This document shows positions 1-9,993 of a DNA stretch of 37,862 nucleotides, piece by piece. Where the stretch lies: positions 1 through 37,862 of the forward strand of contig DASWHK010000147.1 of assembly GCA_036398215.1 (NCBI GenBank), in the 5' to 3' direction. The position numbers and the translations under genes are program-made. Position 1 is the first letter of the stretch. Each line of letters begins with the position of its first letter. This DNA is from DASWHK01 sp036398215 (GTDB lineage: Bacteria > Acidobacteriota > UBA890). Under the pieces are notes generated by a model, which was not told where the DNA came from, did no database searches, and saw only the letters and a program-made list of their open reading frames with translations.

Positions 1-1
1 C

Positions 2-913
2 GGCATCCCCCAGCAGCTGATCGACGGGGTCGCCGGGGCCCTCGAGCTGATCACCCCATCGGATTGCGAAGAGCTGCTGGCGCCGCGCGACCCGGACTCC
101 CACAAGGGCACCTACGGGCACGTCCTGATCGTGGCCGGCGGTCCGGGAACCGCCGGCGCCGCGGTGCTCACGGCGCGCGCTGCGCTGCGCGGCGGCGCCG
201 GCCTGGTCACCGTGGCGCCCCCCGAGTCGGTGTACGTTCCGATCGCCGCGCAGCTCACCGAGGCGCTGGTCCGACCCCAGCCCGGTGGCGCCGAGGACGG
301 CTACGGGGCAGGGGCGCTCGAAGCCCTGCTGCGGCTGGCGGACGACTGCGACGTGCTGGCGATCGGCCCGGGCATCGGCACCGCGGCGGGGACCCGTGAC
401 ACCGTCCGCGGGCTGGTCGCCGCCGCCCGGGTGCCGCTGGTGATCGACGCCGACGGCCTCAACCTCTTCGCCGGCGCCGTCGACCTGCTGGCCGCCGTCG
501 GCCCGCCGTGCATCCTGACCCCGCATCCCGGGGAGATGGCCCGGCTGCTGGGCTCGTCGACCGCCGAGGTACAGTCCGATCGGGTCGGCGCGGCGCGGTC
601 GCTGGCCGAGCGAACCGGGGCCGTCGTCGTCCTCAAGGGCTACCGCTCGCTGGTGTGCACGCCGGCCGGGTCGGTGGCCGTCAACCCCACCGGTAACGCC
701 GGGATGGCCAGCGGCGGCACCGGCGACGTGCTGACCGGTTTGATCGCCGCGCTCGTCGGCCAGGGCCTCGAGCCGGCGGAGGCGGCGCGCGCCGGCGTCT
801 TCCTCCACGGTGAGGCCGGCGACCTGGCGGCGGCGGAGCTCGGCGAGGTGGCGCTGATCGCCTCCGATCTCATCGAACGCCTCCCGGCGGCGATGTGCCG
901 CTTCGCGCCATGA
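2..913 (+). CDS. nnrD: ADP/ATP-dependent NAD(P)HX dehydratase, 5'-truncated
   Basis: This domain repairs hydrated NADH/NADPH, converting (S)-NAD(P)HX back to NAD(P)H at the cost of ATP or ADP. The reading frame is open from the window edge, so the start, and probably the fused N-terminal epimerase domain (NnrE) usual in bacteria, lies outside. Visible family signatures are HKGTYGHVLIVAGGPG near the visible start, the substrate-site motif TPHPGEMARLL, and the nucleotide-binding motif GNAGMASGGTGDVLTG near the end. The stop codon overlaps the tsaE start in an ATGA arrangement, so the two are translationally coupled. An nnrD-tsaE pairing is common in bacteria. The family call is firm; only the N-terminal extent is unknown. 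Confidence 0.93.
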   Translation, partial: GIPQQLIDGVAGALELITPSDCEELLAPRDPDSHKGTYGHVLIVAGGPGTAGAAVLTARAALRGGAGLVTVAPPESVYVPIAAQLTEALVRPQPGGAEDGYGAGALEALLRLADDCDVLAIGPGIGTAAGTRDTVRGLVAAARVPLVIDADGLNLFAGAVDLLAAVGPPCILTPHPGEMARLLGSSTAEVQSDRVGAARSLAERTGAVVVLKGYRSLVCTPAGSVAVNPTGNAGMASGGTGDVLTGLIAALVGQGLEPAEAARAGVFLHGEAGDLAAAELGEVALIASDLIERLPAAMCRFAP

Positions 914-1377
914 GAACCACCCGCGACTTCGTCACCCGCAACCCCGAGGAGACGCGCGAGATCGGCAAGCGGCTGGGCGAGCGGCTGCACGGCGGCGAGG
1001 TCGTGCTGCTGTTCGGGCCCCTGGGCGCCGGCAAGACCGTCTTCGTGCGTGGCCTCGCCGAGGGGATCGGGGTCGCCGCCGACCAGATTCGCAGTCCCTC
1101 GTACACGCTGATCAACGAGCACGAGGGGAAGGTCAAGCTCTACCACGCCGATCTCTACCGGCTGAGCGCCGAGTCGCTCGCCGACCTCGGCCTCGAGGAG
1201 CTCTACGGCGGCACCCAGATCGTCGCCGTCGAGTGGGCCGAGCGTTTGGAGGAGGCCGGCTGGGACCTCGGCGACGCGATCATTGTCGAGATCGACTACC
1301 ACCCCTCGGAGGACGAGACGCGCATGATCGTCCTCGACGCCGTCGACGTGTTCACGACCGGAGGCGACGCGGGATGA
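910..1377 (+). CDS. tsaE: tRNA threonylcarbamoyladenosine biosynthesis ATPase TsaE
   Basis: TsaE is the P-loop ATPase that works with TsaB and TsaD to transfer threonylcarbamoyl to A37 of ANN-decoding tRNAs in the cytoplasm. The 155-residue product has the expected length. It shows a Walker A motif (GPLGAGKT, about residue 39), the family motif SPSYTLINEH, the YHADLYRL segment and VEWAERL near the end. I chose the ATG at 910, which overlaps the nnrD stop codon, over an in-frame ATG five codons upstream because the conserved part starts with the following residues and the overlap suggests coupling. It converges on guaB with 57 nt between stop codons. Confidence 0.95.
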   Translation: MRTTRDFVTRNPEETREIGKRLGERLHGGEVVLLFGPLGAGKTVFVRGLAEGIGVAADQIRSPSYTLINEHEGKVKLYHADLYRLSAESLADLGLEELYGGTQIVAVEWAERLEEAGWDLGDAIIVEIDYHPSEDETRMIVLDAVDVFTTGGDAG

Positions 1378-1434
1378 GCGGGAGCGAGCAGAGGCGGTGC
1401 CCGGCTCTCGAGGTCGCCCGTACCAGGCCGCCGA

Positions 1435-2898
1435 TCAGCCGACGCGGTAGTTGGGCGCTTCCTTGGTGATCTGCACGTCGTGCACGTGGGCCTCGCGCAG
1501 GCCGGCGACGGTGACCCGCACGAACTGGGCCTGCTCCTGCATGCTGGCGATATCGGGGCAGCCGCAGTAGCCCATGCCGGCGCGCAGGCCGCCGACGAGC
1601 TGGTGGAGCGTCTCGGCGACCGGCCCCTTGTAGGGGACCCTGCCCTCGATGCCCTCCGGAACCAGCTTGGCCTCCTCGACGTCGGGTTGGAAGTAGCGGT
1701 CCTTGCTGCCGTGGCGCATGGCGCCCACCGAGCCCATGCCGCGGTAGGCCTTGAAGGCGCGCCCCTGGTAGAGCTCGATCTCGCCCGGGCTCTCGTCGGT
1801 GCCGGCCAGCAGCGAGCCGATCATCACCACGTCGGCGCCGGCGGCGATCGCCTTGGCGAGGTCGCCGGAGTACTTGATGCCGCCGTCGGCGATGATCGGG
1901 ATGTCATGGAGCTTGCCGACCCGGGCGCAGGCGGCGATGGCGGTGATCTGGGGGATTCCGGCGCCGGCGACGATCCGGGTGGTGCAGATCGCCGAGGGTC
2001 CCATCCCGACCTTGACCGCGTCGACGCCCGCCTCGATGAGGTCCTTGGTGGCCTCCGCGGTGGCGACGTTGCCGGCGACGACGCCGATGTCGGGGAACTT
2101 CTTCTTCACCGCGCCGGCGGTGTTCACGACCCCCTCGGAATGGCCGTGGGCGGTGTCGACGACGATCAGGTCGACCCCTGCCTTGACCAGCTCGGCGGCA
2201 CGCTCCAGCGACTCGCCGCCGACCCCGATCGCGGCGCCGACGCGCAGCCTACCGAGGGCGTCCTTGGAGGCGTTGGGGTAGTCGATCGCCTTCTGGATGT
2301 CCTTGACGGTGATCAGCCCGCGCAGCATGCCGCGCTCGTCGACGACCAGCAGTTTTTCGATCTTGTGGCGCTGTAGCAGCTCCACCGCCTGGTCGAGCGT
2401 CGTCCCCGGCGGCACGGTCACCAGCTTTTCGCGGGTCATCAGCTCCTCGACCAGCCGGTCGAGGTTCTTCTCGAAGCGGACGTCACGGTTGGTGAGGATG
2501 CCGACCACGCGACCGTCCTCTGCGGTGACCGGGACGCCCGAGATCTTGTACTTGGCCATCATCGACAGGGCTTCACGGATCGGCTTCTCCGGCCCGATTG
2601 TGATCGGGTCGACGATCATGCCGCTCTCCGAGCGCTTGACCTTGTCGACCTCGTCGGCCTGCTCCTCCACCGTCAGGTTGCGGTGCACGACGCCGAGGCC
2701 GCCGTGCTGGGCGAGGGCGATCGCCATGCGCGACTCGGTGACCGTGTCCATTGCCGCCGACATCACCGGGATGTGGAGGCTGATTCGGGAGGTGAGCCGG
2801 GTGACGGTATCGGCCTGCGAGGGGAGGATGTTCGAGCGCGCGGGGACCAGCTGCACGTCGTCGAACGTGAGGGCCAGTGCCGGCTTGTCGGCGAGCAT
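1435..2898 (-). CDS. guaB: IMP dehydrogenase
   Basis: GuaB oxidises IMP to XMP with NAD+, the committed step of guanine nucleotide synthesis. The 487-residue product has the family layout: an N-terminal TIM-barrel part starting ALTFDDVQLVPA, two CBS domains at about residues 95-205 (GVPVTAEDGRVVGILTNRDV and KIEKLLVVDERGMLRGL), then the rest of the barrel with catalytic Cys305 in ICTTR, the IIADGGIKYSGD phosphate loop and the GMGSVGAM motif. The ATG at 2898 is preceded by AAGGAG at good spacing; an in-frame upstream start would add 20 residues unlike the family. Odd: the active-site loop reads GPSAICTT where GPGSICTT is usual. The gene stands alone between tsaE (convergent) and secA (upstream, same strand). 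Confidence 0.96.
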   Translation of the reverse strand: MLADKPALALTFDDVQLVPARSNILPSQADTVTRLTSRISLHIPVMSAAMDTVTESRMAIALAQHGGLGVVHRNLTVEEQADEVDKVKRSESGMIVDPITIGPEKPIREALSMMAKYKISGVPVTAEDGRVVGILTNRDVRFEKNLDRLVEELMTREKLVTVPPGTTLDQAVELLQRHKIEKLLVVDERGMLRGLITVKDIQKAIDYPNASKDALGRLRVGAAIGVGGESLERAAELVKAGVDLIVVDTAHGHSEGVVNTAGAVKKKFPDIGVVAGNVATAEATKDLIEAGVDAVKVGMGPSAICTTRIVAGAGIPQITAIAACARVGKLHDIPIIADGGIKYSGDLAKAIAAGADVVMIGSLLAGTDESPGEIELYQGRAFKAYRGMGSVGAMRHGSKDRYFQPDVEEAKLVPEGIEGRVPYKGPVAETLHQLVGGLRAGMGYCGCPDIASMQEQAQFVRVTVAGLREAHVHDVQITKEAPNYRVG

Positions 2899-2930
2899 CT
2901 CGACTCCTTGTGCGGCTGCGTATTTGCCGG

Positions 2931-2958
2931 ACGGTACACCACCGCCGCGAATTCGCAA
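2931..2958 (-). promoter_or_regulatory. putative guaB sigma-70 promoter
   Basis: On the minus strand a TTGCGA hexamer (2953-2958) is followed after 16 nt by TACCGT (2931-2936). That would start transcription about 25-30 nt before the guaB ATG and leave room for the AAGGAG ribosome site. The match is partial in a GC-rich background, so confidence is low. Confidence 0.35.
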
Positions 2959-3111
2959 GCCGCGCCCCGGAGCGGCCGGACTTTCGTCGAGATCGCCGCG
3001 CGGACGATCGCGCTCACCCGCCGGGCGTGGCCGACGGCGCCGATCCTCCGGGGTTGCCGCGGGCTATGGACGGCATCCCGCCTCGCCGCGGCGCGAGCCT
3101 CGGAACGGAGG

Positions 3112-5655
<2,544 letters not shown>

Positions 5656-5786
5656 GATTCAGCGGACGGGGATGCCGGGGGCCGGGTCGGGGCGTGCTGT
5701 CCGGAGGGAGAGGAGTGCCGGCCCCGTCGCGCACGACCGCGCCGTCCGGCCGCGACGTGGGTTGCACCACGGAGACAACAGCAACC

Positions 5787-5816
5787 ATCGTAGCAGCCCT
5801 CTCGGCGGGCGGTAAA
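5787..5816 (-). promoter_or_regulatory. putative secA promoter
   Basis: On the minus strand TTTACC (5811-5816) is separated by 18 nt from TACGAT (5787-5792), about 130 nt before the secA ATG. This resembles a sigma-70 promoter and lies in the comM-secA gap. The leader it would produce shows no recognisable arrest peptide or riboswitch. Confidence 0.35.
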
Positions 5817-5831
5817 CCGCGGCTGAGGCGC

Positions 5832-7448
5832 TCATCGCGAAGCGGCGCTGAGCTCGGCCCCCTGCTGCCGGTACTGGAAGGCCTCGGCAAGGTCGGCGTA
5901 GACGATCTCGTCGCGGCCGGCGAGGTCGGCGATGGTACGCGCCACCCGCAGCACTCGGTGCCAGCCGCGCGCCGAGATGGCGAGGTTCTCGGCCTCCTCG
6001 TGGGCCCGCCGCTGCTGCTCGGGCGTCAGGCGGCAGGCCCTGGCGAGCCATGCCGCCGGCAGGGCGGCGTTGGTCGGCGCGGCGGCGGGCGAGTGGCTGG
6101 TCCGGTTGGCGGCGTGGCCCTGCTCCGCCGCGGCGCCGGCATCCTCCATCTCGGCTCGCAGCCGCTCGAAGCGTTGCCGCTGGCGCCGCCGCGCCGCGAC
6201 GACCCGGCGGCGGACGGCGGCGGACGATTCCGGCGCCGGCCCGTCGTGGATGAGCGCGCCGAGGTCGGTGGGCTCGACGGTGACCACCAGGTCGAGGCGG
6301 TCGAGCAGCGGGCCCGAGAGCCGGCGCCAGTAGCCGCGCACCTGGCCGAGCGTGCAACGGCAGTCGTCGGAGTCGGCGCCCTGGCCGCAGGGGCAGGGGT
6401 TCATCGCGGCGACGAGCTGGAATCGTGCCGGCAGGGTGACGTGGAAGTCGCCGCGCACGAGGCTCAGTGTTGCTTCCTCGAGCGGCTGGCGGAGGCACTC
6501 GAGCACCGGACGGCGAAACTCCGGCAGCTCGTCGAGAAACAGCACCCCGTGGTGCGCCAGGCTGACCTCACCGGGACGAGGTGGCAGACCGCCGCCGACC
6601 AGCCCGGCGGCCGTCACCGTGTGATGTGGTGCGCGAAAGGGCGGCGCGGTCAGCAGGCCGCTGCCGCTCAGCCGGCCGGCGGCCGAGTGCACGGCGCTGG
6701 CCTCGAGGGCCTCCTCCGGCGCCAGGTCGGGGAGGATGCCCGGCAGCGCCCGCGCCAGCAGCGTCTTGCCGGAGCCGGGCAGGCCGATCATCAAGAGGTG
6801 GTGGGCGCCCGCCGCGGCGATCTCCAGGGCCCGGCGGGCGAGGGCGTGCCCGGCCACCTCGCACAGGTCGACAAGGACGGTCGGTGGCGCGGGAGCCGGC
6901 CGGGTCGGTCGCGCCAGGGTGAGGCCGCCGCGCGCCCAATCGATCGCATCGGCCAGCGAGCGGACGCCGACGACGTCGAGGCACTCGACGGCGGCCGCCT
7001 CGGCGACGTTGGGCTCGGGAACCAGGAGGCTCTTGATCCCGGCATCGCGCGCCGCCAGGGCTGCCGGCAGCGTCCCGGGGACGCTCCGTACCGTGCCGTC
7101 GAGCTGAAGCTCCCCGAGACAAACGCAATCGGCCAGCCGCTGCGGCTCCAGCTCCCCCTCGGCGATCAACATGCCGAGGGCGATCGGCAAGTCGAGGCCG
7201 GTGCCGCCCTTGGGGTGGTCGGCGGGGGCCAGGTTGACGGTCGTGGAGCGCGGCCCGAGCGTCACGCCGCTCTGCTTGCAGGCGCTGTGGATGCGCCGGA
7301 GGCTCTCCCGTACGGCTGCGCCCGGCAGCCCGACGATCGTCTCGCCGGGCAGGCCGTTGCCTCGGTAGACCTCGACGGTGACCAGTGTCGAGCGAACGCC
7401 GCTGATGACCGCGGAGGTGAGCGTACCGAGGGTGGCGGGCTTGGGCAT
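5832..7448 (-). CDS. comM: ComM/YifB-type Mg-chelatase-like AAA+ ATPase
   Basis: ComM is a hexameric AAA+ helicase that promotes branch migration during natural transformation; many non-competent bacteria also have it. The 538-residue product has the family's normal layout. The N-terminal Lon-protease-like fold region runs over about residues 1-190 (GLPGAAVRESLRRI, HPKGGTGLDLPIALG). The AAA core follows, with Walker A IGLPGSGKTLLARALPGI and Walker B GVLFLDELPEF, then a cysteine cluster (NPCPCGQG and DCRCTLGQV) and the arginine-finger segment PLLDRLDL. The C-terminal lid ends AEAFQYRQQ. It sits between mltD and secA with gaps of 242 and 176 nt. Whether this organism is transformable cannot be told from the window. 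Confidence 0.95.
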   Translation of the reverse strand: MPKPATLGTLTSAVISGVRSTLVTVEVYRGNGLPGETIVGLPGAAVRESLRRIHSACKQSGVTLGPRSTTVNLAPADHPKGGTGLDLPIALGMLIAEGELEPQRLADCVCLGELQLDGTVRSVPGTLPAALAARDAGIKSLLVPEPNVAEAAAVECLDVVGVRSLADAIDWARGGLTLARPTRPAPAPPTVLVDLCEVAGHALARRALEIAAAGAHHLLMIGLPGSGKTLLARALPGILPDLAPEEALEASAVHSAAGRLSGSGLLTAPPFRAPHHTVTAAGLVGGGLPPRPGEVSLAHHGVLFLDELPEFRRPVLECLRQPLEEATLSLVRGDFHVTLPARFQLVAAMNPCPCGQGADSDDCRCTLGQVRGYWRRLSGPLLDRLDLVVTVEPTDLGALIHDGPAPESSAAVRRRVVAARRRQRQRFERLRAEMEDAGAAAEQGHAANRTSHSPAAAPTNAALPAAWLARACRLTPEQQRRAHEEAENLAISARGWHRVLRVARTIADLAGRDEIVYADLAEAFQYRQQGAELSAASR

Positions 7449-7690
7449 GCGAATCCTCTCGGTCCGAGCGCAACGCGGGGTACGCCGGCGCAGGCCCGGA
7501 CACTCCTAGAGGAGACGGCCACGGCAGGCCGCTTTCCGTGGAAGAGTGCGCAGGCGACCACCGTGGAGGGATACCGGCAGGTGAAGCGGCTGTGGGCGTG
7601 CCCGCCGTCGAGGAGACAGCAAAAGCCCGACGCGAACGCTGAAGACACAGGCCGCGTCGGCGGCAAGACCGCGCGGAGAAGCGCCGGCCG

Positions 7691-9922
7691 CTAGCGCCTG
7701 GGGATCGTCAGCGACTTGCCCGGGTGAATGATGCTGCGCGACGAGAGGCCGTTGGCCGCCAGCAGGGTGCCGAGTGGGATTCCATGGGCGTCGGCGATCG
7801 CGCCCAGTGTATCGCCCCTGCGCACCGTGTAGCTAAGGTCGGTCCGCTCGGCGTCGCCGCCCGGAATCAGCAGCTCGTCGCCCGGATAGATGCTGCTGCG
7901 GCGGTTGAGGCCGTTGGCGGCCAGCAGGGCGTCGAGGCTGACCCCGTGGCGCTTGGCGATCACGTAGGGGGAGTCGCCGCGGCGCACCGTGTAGCGCCGG
8001 ACGGTGGTGTTGGCGGTGCCGCCAGGCTGGCCCGAGAACAGCGCCGCCGCTGCGAACACCACCAGCTTGTCGCCCGGGTGGATCGTATTGCTACGGCGGT
8101 TGTTCCAACGCTTGAGGTCGTCGACGCTGACCGAGAAGCGGCTGGCGATCACGTAGAGGCTGTCGCCGGCGCGCACCGTGTAGAGGTTGCGCTCGGGGCC
8201 GGCCGCCCCGCTGCCGTTGTCGCCGTCGCCGTCCTGGGCGTCGGCCGTCAGCGGAGTGTTCGCCGTGCCGGCGACGGCCGCCGGCGTCGCCATGCCATCG
8301 CGCACGCCGTAGTAGACGATCAGCGTGTCGCCGGGGTAGATGCGGTCGCTGGCGAGGTTGTTCCAGCGCATCAGGTTGGGGGCTTCGGTCCTGAAGTGTT
8401 GGGCGATCAGGAACAGCGAGTCGCCCCGCTGCACCGTGTACGTCGTGCGCTCGCCGGTGTCGAACCCGGCCATCGGCTGGCTGCGGTAGGGACGCGACTC
8501 GGGCCCCACCGGAATGATCAGCCGCTGGCCGATGCTCAACCGGTTGGCGTTGCGCAGGTTGTTGACCTCGATGATCGCCGCCTGGCGGGTCGCATACGTT
8601 GTCGCGATGTGTGAGAGGGTCTCGCCGCGGGAGACCACATGAGTGAGGAACTCGATGCGCTCGGCGGCCGGGATGCTGGCGAGGGCGGCCTCGAAGGCGG
8701 GCTTGCTGCCCGCCGGAGTGCGCACCGGATAGCCCTTGGGCACCCAGGCCATGATGTGCGGGTTGAGCTCGCGGATCTCCTCGAAGGAGACGCCCACCAG
8801 GTCGGCGACCAGCCGCAGGTCGGTGTTGGCGTCCATCAGCGACTCGTCGTACACGTACGGCGCCAGTGGCACCACCTCGAGCCCGTAGTAGGCGGGGTCG
8901 GTGCCGATCAGGATCGAGGCGTAGATCTTGGGGACGTGGTCACGGGTCTCGCGGGGAATGTGGCGGGTCTCGGCGAGGTCCCAGAAGTTGTCGACGCCGG
9001 CACGGTCCAGGGCGCGGTTGATGCGCCCCCAACCAGCGTTGTAGGCGGCCAGAACCAGGGCCCAGTCATCGTACTTCTCGTAGAGCTCCTTCATGTACAG
9101 GGCGGCGGTGCGGGTGGCCTTCACCGGATCCCGGCGCTCGTCGACGTTGTAGTCGATCTTCATGCCGTACATCCGCGCGGTGCCCGACATGAACTGCCAC
9201 AGCCCGACGGCGGCGGCGCGGGAATAGGCACCGGTCTTGTACAGGCTCTCGATCAAGGGCACCCAGGCGAGCTCGCGCGGCACCCCGACCTCGTCGAAGA
9301 TCGCCTCGATCATCGGCATGAACCGGGTGGCTCGCGACAGGCCCTCCTCGACGACCTCCTTGCGCTCGCCGGTAAGGTAGGCGAGGGCCCACTCGACCCG
9401 CTCGTTCTCCATCGGCGTCGGCACCGGGATCGAAAAGCTGGGCAGCTCGAGAGGCTCGACCGCGAGCCGCGCCCGCAGGGCGTCGAGGTGCTCGGCGGAC
9501 GGCGGCGGCAGCGGCTCATCGTACAGGGAGACCGCGTCGGCGGAGGTCGTCGATACCAGCTCGCTGAGCCCGAGTGCGTGGATGCGGTTGAAAAGGTCGT
9601 TGAATTCCTGCTGAAGGGCATTTCGCTCCGCCGGACCGACGTTGGCCTGCAGGTAGACGTCGAGGGCGAGCTGGAAGTGCTGGTCGGCGGCGGCGTAGTC
9701 GCCGGCCCGGTAATCCGCCTCCCCGGCGTCGAAGTGGCGCCGCGCCTCTTCGCGCAGCATCGCGATGACCGGGGCGCTCTCGGGCTCCGGCAATACCGGG
9801 GCGGTCTGCGGCGGCGCCGACGATCCCGAGCACGCCGCCACCGCGGTCAGCAAGAGAAAGAGGACCCAAGCCTCGCTGAAAAGCGCGAGGCGGCCGCGCC
9901 GACTTGCCCGCCGTTCGTTCAT
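7691..9922 (-). CDS. mltD: MltD-type membrane-bound lytic murein transglycosylase with five LysM domains
   Basis: Lytic transglycosylases cleave peptidoglycan glycan strands to form 1,6-anhydro-muramyl ends. The 743-residue product starts with a lipoprotein signal whose lipobox ends LTAVAAC (Cys31), so it should be anchored in a membrane facing the periplasm. A helical tetratricopeptide-like stretch follows. The SLT domain then shows the catalytic glutamate in WVPLIESLYK (about residue 225), GLWQFMSGTARMYG and AAYNAGWGRI. After it come five LysM peptidoglycan-binding repeats at about residues 427-472, 494-537, 580-623, 644-687 and 697-741, each with a GD/GE-S/T-L core. I placed the start at 9922, preceded by GAGAGG, because the signal peptide begins there; an upstream in-frame start would add 21 residues. 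It lies 71 nt after the aldehyde dehydrogenase gene. Confidence 0.93.
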   Translation of the reverse strand: MNERRASRRGRLALFSEAWVLFLLLTAVAACSGSSAPPQTAPVLPEPESAPVIAMLREEARRHFDAGEADYRAGDYAAADQHFQLALDVYLQANVGPAERNALQQEFNDLFNRIHALGLSELVSTTSADAVSLYDEPLPPPSAEHLDALRARLAVEPLELPSFSIPVPTPMENERVEWALAYLTGERKEVVEEGLSRATRFMPMIEAIFDEVGVPRELAWVPLIESLYKTGAYSRAAAVGLWQFMSGTARMYGMKIDYNVDERRDPVKATRTAALYMKELYEKYDDWALVLAAYNAGWGRINRALDRAGVDNFWDLAETRHIPRETRDHVPKIYASILIGTDPAYYGLEVVPLAPYVYDESLMDANTDLRLVADLVGVSFEEIRELNPHIMAWVPKGYPVRTPAGSKPAFEAALASIPAAERIEFLTHVVSRGETLSHIATTYATRQAAIIEVNNLRNANRLSIGQRLIIPVGPESRPYRSQPMAGFDTGERTTYTVQRGDSLFLIAQHFRTEAPNLMRWNNLASDRIYPGDTLIVYYGVRDGMATPAAVAGTANTPLTADAQDGDGDNGSGAAGPERNLYTVRAGDSLYVIASRFSVSVDDLKRWNNRRSNTIHPGDKLVVFAAAALFSGQPGGTANTTVRRYTVRRGDSPYVIAKRHGVSLDALLAANGLNRRSSIYPGDELLIPGGDAERTDLSYTVRRGDTLGAIADAHGIPLGTLLAANGLSSRSIIHPGKSLTIPRR

Positions 9923-9993
9923 ACAGCCCTCTCCCCGAAGGCCCCCCAGGTATGGTTGCGTCGTTTGCGGGTCGCGGTCGCCCACCGCAACAC

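Noticed and set aside
1374..1469. Short frame beginning ATGAGCGGG overlapping the tsaE stop, as if a third gene followed.
   Set aside because: It has only about 31 codons, runs into the end of guaB, shows no recognisable features and no good ribosome site.
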